Counted from the first letter of the stretch, positions 9,815 through 20,444 are shown. The stretch: 64,000 bases of DNA from Pycnococcus provasolii (GCA_938743325.2 OW568894.1:186001-250000), one strand, 5' to 3'. Notes: generated by a model from the letters alone, not told the origin. Made by a program: numbers and translations.

Positions 9815-10853
9815 TATTGGCAAAAAGGAGGTGGATGTGCAGAAGAAGCAGATCGAGAAGTCGATGGACTGCATCATACCGGTTGCGAAGATGCTTGTAC
9901 AATCGGTGTTTGACGCGCGGCAGCACACAGGAACGCTGAAAACGGGCCTTGCCATCGCGAGGAATAAGGACCATGCGTGGCGCATTTACAAGTTGATGAC
10001 ACAGATGCGCGATCCAACTGATCATACGAGACACATCCGAGTTAACTTTGTCGTGAGCGATATCGACAACAGTGAGGCGTTTGAACAACTCGAGCGAGGC
10101 GATCTGCACGTGCTTGTGGCGGTAAACATGGTCACCGAGGGGTACGACTGGCCGCCGCTCTGCTCGGTGGCATTCTTCTACGGCCCAGATAGCCCGGTCG
10201 TCGTGGAGCAGATCTTTGGTCGGATTTTGCGAGTGATTCGGTACGGCGAAGAGCGATACGTCATCAGAGAGCGTAATGCGGAAGGTCAGCTCGTTCCCGT
10301 CAATCCGCCGCGCAACGTCATTGGTGCCGCTGCCGCAAACCAGGAAGCCTTGGATGCACACGACCAGATTGGCCGCGTCTTCTTTCTGAAACTGTTCAAG
10401 CTGAGCAAGAAGTTCAGAAAGATCGGCATGAGTACACAGGAGGACGTGATCGTGGCTGCGCAGCTCCCCCCGGCGCGGCGAAACCCGCGCGCTCCCCCCC
10501 GCGACGGCGACGAGCCACCGTCGCAGAGGGTTCGGTACACGCTCGACGTTGCGCAGGTTGGCGATAGGGAGACTACGTGGGCCGATGGCGCGGGCTATGG
10601 CGCCCCTCTTTTTAGCAGGGACCCCAACGAGATTCAATTAAACCTCGAGGCAGTGGAGCACAGCCTACGCAACGACGTCCCACCATGGAGGCGGACGGGT
10701 CTCGCTGCAAATGCAGGTGGAGGTGGAGGTGGTGTCAGCGCGGCTGACATGGCGGCTCAATTTGCGGCTAATAACAGCGTACTTCTTGCGGCAATGGGCG
10801 AGATGTTACAGCAACCGCAGGTGCCGCAGATGGGGGCACCTGCGGCGACTTGA
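8787..10853 (+). CDS. Superfamily 2 DEVH-box helicase/ATPase (ResIII/SSL2-like)
   Basis: 688 aa. Walker A is 'DMCTGLGKTRLLLALA' (about residue 92-107), Walker B/motif II is 'FVIDEVHHSA' (about 222), motif III-like 'AFGASGTVKR', and the C-terminal RecA domain has 'VTEGYDWPPLCSVAFF' with motif VI 'VVEQIFGRILR' (about 475). This is the plan of restriction-type and XPB-like DNA translocases. An acidic insert of about 20 Asp (coded by a GAC microsatellite at 9745-9813) splits the two RecA domains. The C-terminus has a Gly and Gln/Pro-rich tail. ATG at 8787 follows GTG at 8784. Divergent partner: the integrase-repeat protein. A viral or transposon-related origin is possible but not shown. Confidence 0.85.
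9755..9815. repeat. GAC trinucleotide microsatellite in the helicase gene
   Basis: Near-pure (GAC)n encoding a poly-Asp run; the length is likely variable between strains. Confidence 0.85.
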
Positions 10854-12090
10854 CGGACTATGTATTTGCCGCGAGAAAGCGTGCGTCCGAGAAGTCAGGG
10901 AAATGGCACAATTTTTGACGTAATAAACTCAGAAAAATAGGGAAAATGTTGTTTTTGACAAAACCATTCATTTGGTTGGTTGGTTACTTTAGTGAGGGAG
11001 GTCGAGCTGGCGAGCCGGGATCCCTAAACCGGCCAGGGGCAGTACTGAGACGAGACCAAAGTGGGGTCCCTACCGTTGGGGAACTACAAAGGGGAGAAAC
11101 CTGCTCCAACACATGGCTTTTAGGGTTTTAGGAGTGTCCCCCCCATTGTTATCTCCCCTTGGAGAAAGGGTGGATTCAGGACCGGGCTGGGTTCACGTCA
11201 ACATCAGCGCGATTCGCTATCCCTTTATTCCTCACAACCCGGCACCAAGAGAAAGTACATACCGTAGTAGGAAAGGCGTGTGTCGACATGGATGTGTAAT
11301 GGTTGTCGACAGCCAGAATCCAGTAAAAAGGTTCCTTCCTCCAATAGGGGTATGTACAGTAGGCTTCCTACCGCACATTCTTCGTTTAATACAGCTGGCC
11401 ATTAGCCTGAGCCGTAGCTGGCACCCCCTGGCAACCGCTCGCAACCCCCGGCTGCACTCCCCCAACCTCCTTGCAAGACGTCACCGCCAACCTGGATAGC
11501 CCGCACCAACCACCACCGCGCCCTCCCAGGTAAGTAGCGCGTATTGTATCGCTACCATACGATAGTATTGTATGCAGTATGTAGTATCGCGGTAAAGCAC
11601 CGGGTCCTCGGTATTACCCGGTGCCCGCGGTGGTGGCGCACTCTTAAGGTGAGCTTAAGGTCTGCTTACCGTGGTGGCGCACGTACTTCAAAGCACCTCT
11701 GTAGAGTATTTTGGTATTTTTCAATACGCGCGTATTCTACGCAATACAGCTCCATATCGGTTTGTATCGCAGGGTACTATTGTGCTGTATTGAACTGTAT
11801 CGGCGAGTATCGTAACTTCTTCGGAAGGCTTTTCACTTGGAAGGAAGCCCTCGAACTTGTGCCAAGCAGCTCAGACAACTGGCGCGTGCTCAAAAAGTCG
11901 CCAAAGAGCTCTTCATCACCTTCAGCCGTGTGCCGAATCCGGAACTATTGGGCGATATCGGCGCTCTGGCTGCGCCTTTTCCACCTCTCCAGGACACTTC
12001 GAGCTTATTTAGCTTGTGCCGAGTACTTCGAGGCAACTTGCAGGTGTGCAGCAACACGCTAAAAAGAGCTTGAAGAATATACCTTCGTAC
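10854..12090. other. Intergenic region upstream of bZIP, with GTATCG motif cluster
   Basis: No supported gene. The right half (11538-11815) is rich in GTAT words, with GTATCG at 11546, 11584, 11764, 11797 and 11807. A single telomere-like TTTAGGGTTTTAGG lies near 11107. An open frame just before the bZIP ATG (11837-12073) might be an upstream exon or 5' UTR. Confidence 0.45.
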
Positions 12091-12873
12091 ATGACGATGG
12101 CTCACGCGGCTGCAGTGGCGCAGGTTGCACAGGTTGCGGCTGCCTTGCAGAATAGCCAGGAAACGGCCGGGGCAGCTGCACACGCCAGCTGGCTGAACGC
12201 GCGCGTGGACAACGCCGTCACCGCAGCTGCGATGGCAGCGGTGGGTCTGCAAGGCATGGGAGATCTCAGCAGTCTGATCTCAGCCTCGGCCGGCTTGACT
12301 GCAGGAGCTGCTAATCAATCTTCTCCTTCTCCTCCTCCACCTCCTCCTCCTCTAGGAACCGGAACGACCTATGACGGTCTGGGCACTCTGCAGCTCTGCC
12401 AAGCGAAGGCCCACGCGCACCAGACAGCACTGAACCAGGGTAAGCTACCTATGACGGGAACCGCAGTAGATCTGATGAAGGCAGCGGGGATGGAGACGGA
12501 CGGCTCGCACCGTCGACGTGCGGCGGCGAACGGCGTGAGCGACGAAGATCTCGCGATGGCGGACCCGAAACGTGCGCGGCGCATCTTGTCGAACCGGCAG
12601 AGCGCGGCGCGCAGTAAGGAGCGCAAGGCGGTGTACGTGAAGGAGCTCGAGGCTGAGGTGTTGCGTCTTGAGAGCGAGGTGGCAGGTCTCAAGGCGCAGG
12701 GTTCTCAGAACAACAGCGCCGAGCTCGTGAGCGTGAAGGCGGAGCGTGACATTCTGCTGGTTCAGAACGCCGCTTTGGAGGAGAAGGCTGCGGACGCGCG
12801 TCGCGTCGAGCTTGAGTTGCGCCGTCTCGTCGATCGCACGCGGAGGGAGGCGGCGGAGCAAGGCGGAGCGTAG
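12091..12873 (+). CDS. bZIP transcription factor, plant group I (VIP1/RSG)-like
   Basis: 260-aa nuclear DNA-binding protein. The basic region 'DPKRARRILSNRQSAARSKERK' type sequence is at about residues 155-180, with N-x7-K rather than N-x7-R; the Lys is a signature of plant group I (and E) bZIPs. It continues into a leucine zipper with heptad Leu/Val (VKELEAEVLRLESEVAGL) and further coiled coil to the end. The N-terminal half is Ala-rich with a Pro run near 85-92. Start at the first in-frame ATG, 12091; an upstream exon cannot be excluded because the frame is open to 12016. Group I members in plants act in osmosensory, gibberellin and cell-wall responses; the role here is unknown. Confidence 0.88.
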   Translation: MTMAHAAAVAQVAQVAAALQNSQETAGAAAHASWLNARVDNAVTAAAMAAVGLQGMGDLSSLISASAGLTAGAANQSSPSPPPPPPPLGTGTTYDGLGTLQLCQAKAHAHQTALNQGKLPMTGTAVDLMKAAGMETDGSHRRRAAANGVSDEDLAMADPKRARRILSNRQSAARSKERKAVYVKELEAEVLRLESEVAGLKAQGSQNNSAELVSVKAERDILLVQNAALEEKAADARRVELELRRLVDRTRREAAEQGGA

Positions 12874-13160
12874 AGGCCATGGTGTTGCGCAGTGACAGCC
12901 AGGATACGTGGATACGGTCGGGTAAGTGCTTGCCTTCCGTTGTTGCACCGCACCTGGAGGACGAAACGACGGCGCATTACAGTAGTAAGTGTAACCAAAA
13001 AAAAACTTTTGTTGCAAAGACTCAAAAGAACACACTCACACCCTCCGCTCCCGGTGCCTTGCGCGATAGAAACGGACGGACGCAACGTCACAAGCTCAGA
13101 ATCCAGCGCGATGTCGCCGACGAGCGCGTTACGAAGCAATACCACGCGGAGCTCGAGCGC

Positions 13161-14210
13161 CTACGGCACGATGCGGCGCGATGGTCGAAGCAGCATCCGT
13201 GGGCATGGGACCTGCAAGCGACGCAGATGCCTCACGCACGCACGCGAGAAGCGCGGACGTGCCGCCGTCGGTAGGAGCAGCGGCGCGGCAGCGCAGCTGC
13301 CGCGCAAGGCGCAGCGGCGTGCGTCTCTGAAAGCCTCTGCAAATCCGGGAACGGCGCGTGCCGCCACGCCGCAAGGCGCGTGAGCACCAGCAACGAGCGT
13401 GACGCAGCGCCAGAGACTTTCCGCGGCTGGTGCCCCGAGTCCACCCGCGCATGCACGGCGTGCATGACGCCCCGCGCCCGTCGACATCTGCCCACGAGCC
13501 GCGGACGCCGTGTCCGGTGCATGCGAGAGGTGGAAGGCAAGCACCTTGCCATTGTCGTCGGAAAGGTCCCAGTGTTGACCCATCGCGTCGTCGAGCTGCT
13601 CCTTCTCCGACGGCTGCGAATCAGCGGCTGCGGCGGCGGCGGCGGCACTCTTCCTCGCGCTCTTCTTCGCCGCGGTGGCTCGCTCGTCAAGGCTCGATCG
13701 CAGCGCTGCCGTGGCATCTGCGAGCGCAGCGTCGACACATCTCCAGAGCGCGCCTGCCGCCTCGCTATTCTCACGCCGACCTGTCGGTGAAGCACCAACA
13801 CCCACGCTTCCAACGCACCTTGCGAGTGTCTCAAGGGCACCCAGGCGACGGCGCGTGGGTGCAGCCTGAACACCACCCTCCCTTTCACGCGAACGCAGCA
13901 ATGCAACGAGAGGTGGCAGATTCGACTCAACATCACGAGCAGCTGACGACAACGACGCGCCGCCGTGAAGAGTGGCGTGCACACGAACGCACAGCGCGCG
14001 AGCGGCGGTGTCTGCCCAGGCTACGGCGAGTGCGTCACCGCACAGCCTCTCGGCTGGATCCATCGCGTCCGCGTCCAACGTGCAGCGTACGTCGAGCCAT
14101 GCACCCGCGCCTGGTGCGGAGAGCTGATCGACGAGCGATATCGCATGCTCGCTCAGGCCAAGCGTTTCCCACACTCCCGATGCGCGTATACGACGTTTTG
14201 CGAGCCGCAA
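13161..14210 (-). CDS. Ala-rich hypothetical protein, gene limits uncertain
   Basis: A 349-codon open frame on the minus strand without a recognised domain. Its composition (Leu, Ala, Val, Asp, Glu, with segments such as 'LGLSEHAISLVDQL' and 'GQHWDLSDDNGKVLAFHLSHA') looks coding, while overlapping plus-strand frames are Arg/His/Pro-rich and look like shadows. It opens with TTG, not ATG, so the true start lies in an upstream exon or at an internal Met. The last ~100 residues change in character (Cys/Arg-rich), which suggests that the real gene splices or ends before 13161. No function assigned. Confidence 0.4.
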   Translation of the reverse strand: MRLAKRRIRASGVWETLGLSEHAISLVDQLSAPGAGAWLDVRCTLDADAMDPAERLCGDALAVAWADTAARALCVRVHATLHGGASLSSAARDVESNLPPLVALLRSREREGGVQAAPTRRRLGALETLARCVGSVGVGASPTGRRENSEAAGALWRCVDAALADATAALRSSLDERATAAKKSARKSAAAAAAAADSQPSEKEQLDDAMGQHWDLSDDNGKVLAFHLSHAPDTASAARGQMSTGAGRHARRACAGGLGAPAAESLWRCVTLVAGAHAPCGVAARAVPGFAEAFRDARRCALRGSCAAAPLLLPTAARPRFSRACVRHLRRLQVPCPRMLLRPSRRIVP

Positions 14211-14351
14211 GCGAGCGCGCCGTCGGCCTCTGTGACGAGCGGGATTTTTTTTCCGACCCGATTTGGGATTTTGAGATTTTTCCCATTTTCCCCGATCCGG
14301 CGGTTATTATTATGGCGTAATCGTCGTGTCCGAGAAAACAAGACAAATAAA

Positions 14352-14475
14352 TGTGTCCAAGAATAAAAACTACTATTATCGTTCGTGCCTTTGCGCCTGA
14401 CAATACGACAACGGTGTGTGTGTGTTGTTCACTTTTGTGTCCAAGAATAAAAACTACTATTATCGTTCGTGCCTT
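14352..14475. repeat. 40-bp direct repeat, two copies 84 bp apart
   Basis: A sequence beginning TGTGTCCAAGAATAAAAACT occurs at about 14352-14391 and again at 14436-14475, nearly identical. It may be a duplicated 3'-UTR or promoter piece next to the gene at 13161-14210. Confidence 0.8.
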
Positions 14476-15137
14476 GCGCTTGAAACAATGCGCGGAAATA
14501 CAATACGTGAGCGGTGCGTTTATCCACTCACTTTCAGTTCATTTTTTGTTTGTGTGCAATTATTGATTGTGTCAGGATTAGCGCGTCAGCAGGTGTGGCT
14601 GGTATACTAGTGACACCAATTCACAACAGCCGCAGCAACGAAGACACCACCACTACATTCTATGTCGCGCCTGATGGACCATTCAGGAGGCATGATGTTG
14701 TATTATTCAAACCTTACTTAAACCTTGTTACTAACTTGTTACTACGTGCTTAAAAGCAACGTAAACAAGAAAAACCGTAGTGAAAGGACAACCACCGTGA
14801 CACCCGGAAAGGGGACAACCAGGGAAAGTGGGGCAATTGCCCGACGGAGCAGATGGCGGTCTCTTCTCATCGCCAAGTGGTAGATGCCCGTCGAATGCAT
14901 GCCCGCCCCATCAAAATCTCCCAGTCGACCCTGATGATAGTAAATGATGCTGCCCATGTAGTAGGTGGGTGCTTACTATGTAGTTAGTTGCATAATATGA
15001 TAATATTATGAATTTTAGGTTTAAAAATAATGTCGTAACAAAAACAAAACACTTCTCAACTAGAGCTCGCAAGGCAAGTGCTCGCGCACGCAAAGAACAA
15101 GGAACTGATTGAGCAAAATATAATATCATTCATCACG

Positions 15138-15285
15138 CACGAGACTTCACGAGACTTCACGACCGTCACGACCGTCGTCACGACCGTCGACCCAACGAGT
15201 CCTGATTTTTGAACAACGCACGACCATCACGACCGTCGAACGAGTCACGCACGACCGTCGTCACGACCGCCGACCGAACGAGTCC
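15138..15285. repeat. Degenerate tandem repeat based on CACGACCGTC
   Basis: About ten copies of CACGACCGT or close variants, interleaved with two AACGAGTCCTGA words. Confidence 0.65.
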
Positions 15286-15426
15286 TGAACGCACGCGCAC
15301 GTCCGTCCCCACGACCCGAAGGACGAAGGACGAAGGCCGAAGTTCGAAGGTCGAAGGTGTGCTCAAGCCTTGCATGCATCCAACCAAACACGAATAATAG
15401 GCCAGTCAAAGACAAATACTAGGGTT

Positions 15427-15458
15427 TACACAAAGGGTTAGGGTTAGGGTTAGGGTTG
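15427..15458. repeat. Interstitial telomere-like (GGGTTA)n tract
   Basis: Four consecutive GGGTTA/GGGTT units lie about 110 bp upstream of the ATG at 15566. The unit is TTAGGG type, not the TTTAGGG of most land plants. Confidence 0.85.
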
Positions 15459-15565
15459 CTGAGTGCCCCCCCCGGGATCCCCCTCCGGAGCCCTTCCTCC
15501 TCCCTCTTCATCCTCGGAGCACATTCCCATCCGTGGCGCCGCCGCACGCCGTTTTCACTCACGCC

Positions 15566-18136
15566 ATGCTTCGTCGTTTTGACTTCTTCATTCTCATGGT
15601 CGCACTCGGTGCCATAGCTCTGTCGTTATCCGCAGAAGGACCGCTCTCCCTCGAACCCGCATTCTTCCATCCTCACTCCCCGGCTTCGTCATTCCACTCA
15701 GATGTTGATGTCTCAGATGTCGCCCCTTCGGCGCAAACACACGCCGCACCGCTCGCGCAGCTCGCGGACCTGAACGGGGACGGACACCTCGAGCTCGTCG
15801 TCGCCGAAAACGCAGAAGGTGGGGCGGGCTCGCACAGACTTACCGTTCTAGCGACCACGCCGCGAGCGATCACGGCGAACGAGAAAGAACACGGGGGACA
15901 CGATGGAGGACACGCATTCAGAGGCGCGTTCAGAAAAGCGCCGGTCGTGGCTTCTGTGCCGCTCCTGCCGTCGAAAGTACGCGTCACGACGGGAAGACGC
16001 GCCGTCGCACTCGCCGTTGGACACCTAGATCCGCCGCACGACGGCGTGAAGGTGTTCGACGTGCGGAAACAAGTGGTCGCCGTCGTCACCGCCGGTTTCC
16101 AACTTGCCGTGTTTGATCACAACCTGCAGCCGCTATGGGACGTGCCGCTGCGTGAGGAGGTTACGCACCACGCGCACATCGAACAAGCCGCCGTTTTCGT
16201 TACGCCGCACGCCGTACGCGCGGGCGACAGAGGGAGCGTCGTCGTGGGGTTCAGCGCCGCCCTAGGAGGTGACGCGGAAACGGGAACGCTCGGCGACGGG
16301 GACGTCTTCGAGGACGAGCTCGAAGAAGAGCACGGAAGTGAGGTGCACGGAGGAAAGCGACGTGGAGGGCCTGGGCGAGGTGACGCCGACGAAAGCGTCG
16401 GCGACGAAAGCGCGAGCGGCGCAGATGAGTCGAGGCACTTTGACTACCGCGCGTTCGAAGGAAGTACAGGAACGCCGCTCTGGGAGCACACGGGCGAGAG
16501 CTTCCACCTTCACGTTAGCAAGCGGCATACGTTTTACTCGGAGGGTAGAAATGGCATGGAAGACGACACGACGACCGTCGCGACGACAGAGCCGCAGCAC
16601 AACTATCGTCTCGACGCGTCCGCGCTGAGCGGAAGGCACATTGGTGAGAGTGCACCACACTGCCGCGACTATCGGTCGAGCCTACTGCTGCAGCTGCCGC
16701 ACGTGTGGCGCGGGCCGTGGGACACGCACCTTGAGCTTGCGCACTTCAACAGGCATCGCGAGAATACGGCTGCGCGGCACGTCTCAGACGGCGCATCCAC
16801 GGGTGGCGTTAGCGCCAGAGATGCCGCCACGCATCGCGCGCGCGCTGCTTCGGCGCGAGGGTATGGAACCCAAGGTGCTGGCGTGAATCGAGGCTCCAAT
16901 CCCCTCATCGCGAGCATCGGCAAGATTGCCGAGGCGAGTGGCGGTGCGGGAGGCGCGCACCGAGGCCCGTCGTTCGCCTCGATTGAGGCTGTGCGTGTTC
17001 AGAGGACGCACCCTTCCGTGGCTGTGGGCGGTGCGCTGCATGCCAACGGTTTGGATCCACTTGCGCATGGCCGCGCGTCCTCCGTGGACCGCCACCATCC
17101 ACATGGCGCACCACATGCTCTTCCTAACGCTGGCGGACCATCGACAATCGGCACAAAGGCGCACGGCTCAGGTGTGCCCCACGACGCGTCGCATCGGAGC
17201 CGACGGGCGCTGCCGCCGAACGCCCTCGTCGCTCGAACGCGGCACGGTCTCGAGGTTGTGCACCTGTACACTGGACGCCCAGTGTGTTCCGCGCCTATGG
17301 GAGACAGCAGTCTGCACGTTGACCTTGACGGTGACGGCGTTCTTGACACGGTTGAGGCGTACGGCGGCGTGAGCAGTGGCGTGCCTGGCGGTGCGGCCCC
17401 GGTTCCTGCATGGGGTGTCGTGGGAAAGGCGCACGCGACGAGCGCGTCTGGCGGCTGCATGATGTATGTATCATCGGGACCGGCATGGCACCCTGAGCCT
17501 CTCTTCAACGGCACCATATGCCGTGCAGGTGGCGTGCTAGGCGAGATGGGCATGCTGGGTCGCGCGGGACAGCGAGGAGACAGCTTGCATCCACTCGAGG
17601 CTGCGATGCCAGCAGCCATTCCGCGCCCGCACGCCGCGGCGCGTGCAAGGCACACGCACAGCCACCGCCATCGCAGCGACTTGGCTTTCCTGAACAGTCG
17701 TGGCGAGGTGTCTTTGTACACATTCCGAGGGAACTTGAGATTTTCTGTGACTGCGGGAATTCCATGGTACAATACGGACGAGACGGAAGCGCACGAACGC
17801 GTCGTGCCTACTATCGAGGCATTCCCACTGCGACGTGGCGCGATGCGAGGTGAGGGGGCCCTGCTACTTGCTGTTGGCCAGTATCACGGTGTGCTATTGG
17901 ATCATGACGGCAACGAGCACGCGTCATTTGAGCTGCCATCACCTCCGGTGGCGCCTGCTCAGCTCATGGACTGGGACGGCGACGGTCTCACTGACATTGT
18001 CATTCAGTGCACAGACGGCTATTACGGAATCCGCCAGCGACGTCGCATTGGAGGCAGCAATGTCGCCTTTCTATTGGTTGCTCTAGCAGCAGGTATGGCG
18101 TGGTTGTTTACAGGGGAGATGGGTCGGCAAAAGTAA
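15566..18136 (+). CDS. FG-GAP/VCBS-repeat single-pass membrane protein (NERD1-like)
   Basis: 856 aa with a signal peptide (MLRRFDFFILMVALGAIALSLSA), a long lumenal/extracellular part and one C-terminal membrane segment (VAFLLVALAAGMAWLF) before a short basic tail. Calcium-binding FG-GAP loops are visible: 'DLNGDGHLELVV' (~68), 'DLDGDGVLDTV' (~597) and 'DWDGDGLTDIVIQC' (~810). The central part is Gly/His/Arg-rich and low complexity. This architecture matches plant FG-GAP type I proteins such as NERD1, which affects cell-wall/secretory function; orthology is inferred. ATG at 15566 is the first in the frame. It converges on the armadillo gene with only 57 bp between stops; TGTAA is at 18149. Confidence 0.75.
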   Translation: MLRRFDFFILMVALGAIALSLSAEGPLSLEPAFFHPHSPASSFHSDVDVSDVAPSAQTHAAPLAQLADLNGDGHLELVVAENAEGGAGSHRLTVLATTPRAITANEKEHGGHDGGHAFRGAFRKAPVVASVPLLPSKVRVTTGRRAVALAVGHLDPPHDGVKVFDVRKQVVAVVTAGFQLAVFDHNLQPLWDVPLREEVTHHAHIEQAAVFVTPHAVRAGDRGSVVVGFSAALGGDAETGTLGDGDVFEDELEEEHGSEVHGGKRRGGPGRGDADESVGDESASGADESRHFDYRAFEGSTGTPLWEHTGESFHLHVSKRHTFYSEGRNGMEDDTTTVATTEPQHNYRLDASALSGRHIGESAPHCRDYRSSLLLQLPHVWRGPWDTHLELAHFNRHRENTAARHVSDGASTGGVSARDAATHRARAASARGYGTQGAGVNRGSNPLIASIGKIAEASGGAGGAHRGPSFASIEAVRVQRTHPSVAVGGALHANGLDPLAHGRASSVDRHHPHGAPHALPNAGGPSTIGTKAHGSGVPHDASHRSRRALPPNALVARTRHGLEVVHLYTGRPVCSAPMGDSSLHVDLDGDGVLDTVEAYGGVSSGVPGGAAPVPAWGVVGKAHATSASGGCMMYVSSGPAWHPEPLFNGTICRAGGVLGEMGMLGRAGQRGDSLHPLEAAMPAAIPRPHAAARARHTHSHRHRSDLAFLNSRGEVSLYTFRGNLRFSVTAGIPWYNTDETEAHERVVPTIEAFPLRRGAMRGEGALLLAVGQYHGVLLDHDGNEHASFELPSPPVAPAQLMDWDGDGLTDIVIQCTDGYYGIRQRRRIGGSNVAFLLVALAAGMAWLFTGEMGRQK

Positions 18137-18148
18137 AATCAATATCTT

Positions 18149-18153
18149 GTAAA
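18149..18153 (+). terminator. TGTAA polyadenylation signal
   Basis: TGTAA 13 bp after the FG-GAP gene stop, inside a 57-bp convergent gap. Confidence 0.5.
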
Positions 18154-18193
18154 CAACAACAAATATACAAAAGGTCACATTGATACTGCACGC

Positions 18194-19794
18194 TCAGTCC
18201 TCCTCGAAACTTTCACGAGGTTCATGATTGTCACCGTCATCATCGCCGATCATATCTGACTTCGCCGCTGCAATCTTGCCAGCAATGCGTGCGGCAGCCT
18301 TCAGTTTCATCATCTTGACGCGGATGTCAAGCTTTTTGGCGAGCTTTTGCACGCCGCCATTGCGCGAGTTGCCCAGGTATTGTAACGCCTGCTTGCCGCC
18401 CTCCTGCATGAGCTGTTTCTGGTTTTCCGGGCTCAAGCACAGATTCGAAATCGCCTGTATGGCCGCCGACTCCTGCGCTGGATCGCCACTTTTCGCCATT
18501 TCCAGGAGGGAAGGGAACACGCCGCCCATCGCCAGCCTACGTCCATTCTCCTCGTGCAGCGACAGCTCCGTGACTGCGCGACAGGCGGAGCACCGAACTT
18601 CGGAAGAATCGCCGCCTAACATTTCCACGACGACGTCCAGCGCTCCAACTTGGTGCGCAACCTCGCGAAGCATGAAATTGGCACTTAAGTTTGCGATACC
18701 CAGCGCAGCCACGCGCGGGAACTCCGCCTGGTCAGCGCGCAGCGACTGGATCTTTCCCATGTCGACGAAAAGCTGGAATGCGCGCACCTTGACGAGTCGC
18801 ACGCGCAGGTCTTTGTGCATGCCGAGGTTGGCGAGCGCGAGCGCGCCGCACACCTTACGGAACGGAATGATGTCCTTGGCTGTCTTGACGACGAACGCGA
18901 ACCTTGTGCCCTCTGATATCTTTATCGCGGTAAGCTCGACGGTGCACAGCCTCGCGATGAGCAGCAGGCAGCCCTTCTCCACCTCCGTGTTCTCCGTCTT
19001 CTTCGCGACATCGAAGCAGTTCTTCAGCACGTTGTCGGCATCCGTGTTCACGAGCGCGTCTGCGGCGCCACTGTCCATGCACAGCCGCTCGAGCGCTCCG
19101 AACGCCTCTTTTTGTATTCGAACATCCTTGTTCTTCAGCTGCTTTCTGAGGTGCTCGTGGAACTGGCCGTCGACGAGGTGATCCGAGACATTGCCGCACC
19201 TCGCGATGGCGTGCACGAGTCGAAATCCTTCACACGCAACATCCTAACGTGTGTGTGTGTGTGTGCCGTTGGTTGTTTGGTTGTTAGCTGCACGAGAGCA
19301 CATCGCGTACGCCTGTGACAACCAACCCGTCGACCGTACCTTGTTCTTTTGCTTGGTCACTTGAGCGGTGAGCGCCTTCATCAAGTCTGGTTCGACCATG
19401 CGTCTTGTCGCGAGTGGTGACTCGGCAAGCACTTGCAGTGTGCGAAGCACCTCTATTTGCACGGTGGTGTTTCGACTTCTCAGCCACTGACAGATGGCAG
19501 GAAGCACATTCGCCTTAACAAGCGGCGCTACGTGTTTGTGTGTGTTGTATTGTGCACCGTAAGTTTCTCTCGTGTTTTTTTCCCCAGAAGTCGGCAAGGC
19601 GTGTGTATGCGTGCGCACGTACTGTGACTGGATGCATCTGCGATGGCGAGACTTCGAATTTGTCGAACGACGCGTCTTTGTGTTTCGTCTTTTGTGACGC
19701 GTAGCTGCGAGCATATCTTCGGAATGTCCTCTTTGGTAACTTCCACTTCAACACGATAAAACATACGTTTCGCGCTTCCAATCAGGTTTCCCAT
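18194..19794 (-). CDS. Armadillo-repeat protein, three exons
   Basis: Exons 19794-19623, 19527-19340 and 19243-18194 join in frame (172+188+1050 nt) to a 469-aa protein. Donors are GTACGT and GTACGG; acceptors end in GTAG and GTTAG, with a TG-microsatellite in the second intron. The protein begins MGNLIGSAKR, with Gly2 suitable for N-myristoylation. Armadillo-type helices fill most of it, for example 'VLRTLQVLAESPLATRRMV', 'AALGIANLSANFMLREVA' and 'AAIQAISNLCLSPENQKQLM'. The tail is basic then acidic. A myristoylated armadillo scaffold recalls Vac8/ARO-type proteins, but the partner is unknown. The splice reconstruction is mine and rests on frame continuity plus repeat logic. Confidence 0.8.
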
Positions 19795-20444
19795 GACCTA
19801 ACAGCTTAATGCACCAGGCGTGAGCAAGTAGTGACAATAAAATGCGTCGTGAATGGCGTGCCAGCCACGTGAGCACGTGAAGTACCGTCGAAAGAACTAA
19901 ATGAATGGGAACCAATGGCAGGCGGCGCGGCGCTTCGATGAAGAACGCGGCGGAGTCAGCGCAGTGGTCGCGGAGTCAGTGGTGGCGCTATCACCCTAAT
20001 ACGATCCAAAGTTACAAACTTACCGCGTGACGTTGAAGCATGGAGTTGACGCATGGTCAAGAACGTGCGCCGTCGTGAAGAAGTTGGTCAAGCTCGTGAA
20101 GTCACGCATGGTTACGCGTTCTTCCCGAGCTTCGACGCCGAGGATGATCAACAACTTCGTGGTCAGGTGGTGGTCAGGTGTACTGGTGGTGTCTGCTTTC
20201 CTCCTCGTGTGTACATACACGCGCACACAGCACATCGTTCTCTTCAAAGCAACGCCACCGCCACCGCACCGCCACCGCAATCATCGCCCGATCGGGAACA
20301 CCTCATCTTCATCTTCATATCTTCATCTTTATCTTCATCTTCATATCTTCATACGCACTGCTTGTTCCGTTTGTTGTTTTGTTGCTGTGTTGTTGTTTTG
20401 GCAGGTGTTTGTGCAGTGTGCACTTGTTTGTTTGTACTAAGGCA
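19795..20444. other. Upstream region of GT29 gene with possible 5' exon
   Basis: A frame with an ATG at 20108 reads MVTRSSRASTPRMINN, then a strong hydrophobic segment (GVLVVSAFLLVCTYT), and looks like an N-terminal signal anchor. It could be an alternative first exon of the downstream GT29 gene. A CATCTT-repeat (about 20302-20345) follows. Confidence 0.35.
20302..20350. repeat. ATCTTC hexamer microsatellite
   Basis: About seven ATCTTC/ATATCTTC units just upstream of the GT29 start. Confidence 0.7.

Larger units (their letters stand above)
14476..15565. other. AT-richer intergenic region with CACGACCGT repeats
   Basis: No supported gene. At 15138-15285 short units CACGACCGT(C) and AACGAGTCCTGA recur in loose tandem. 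GGGTTA units follow at 15427-15458. Confidence 0.55.

Noticed and set aside
5607-10989. TTGGTTACTT direct repeat at 5607-5616 and 10980-10989 flanking the integrase-repeat/helicase block, as a target-site duplication
   Set aside because: Both copies lie in T/G-rich (TTGG)n sequence where a 10-bp match is easily chance, and no terminal inverted repeats adjoin them.
15138-15285. CACGACCGT repeats as a CRISPR-like array
   Set aside because: Units are short, degenerate and lack unique spacers of constant length.
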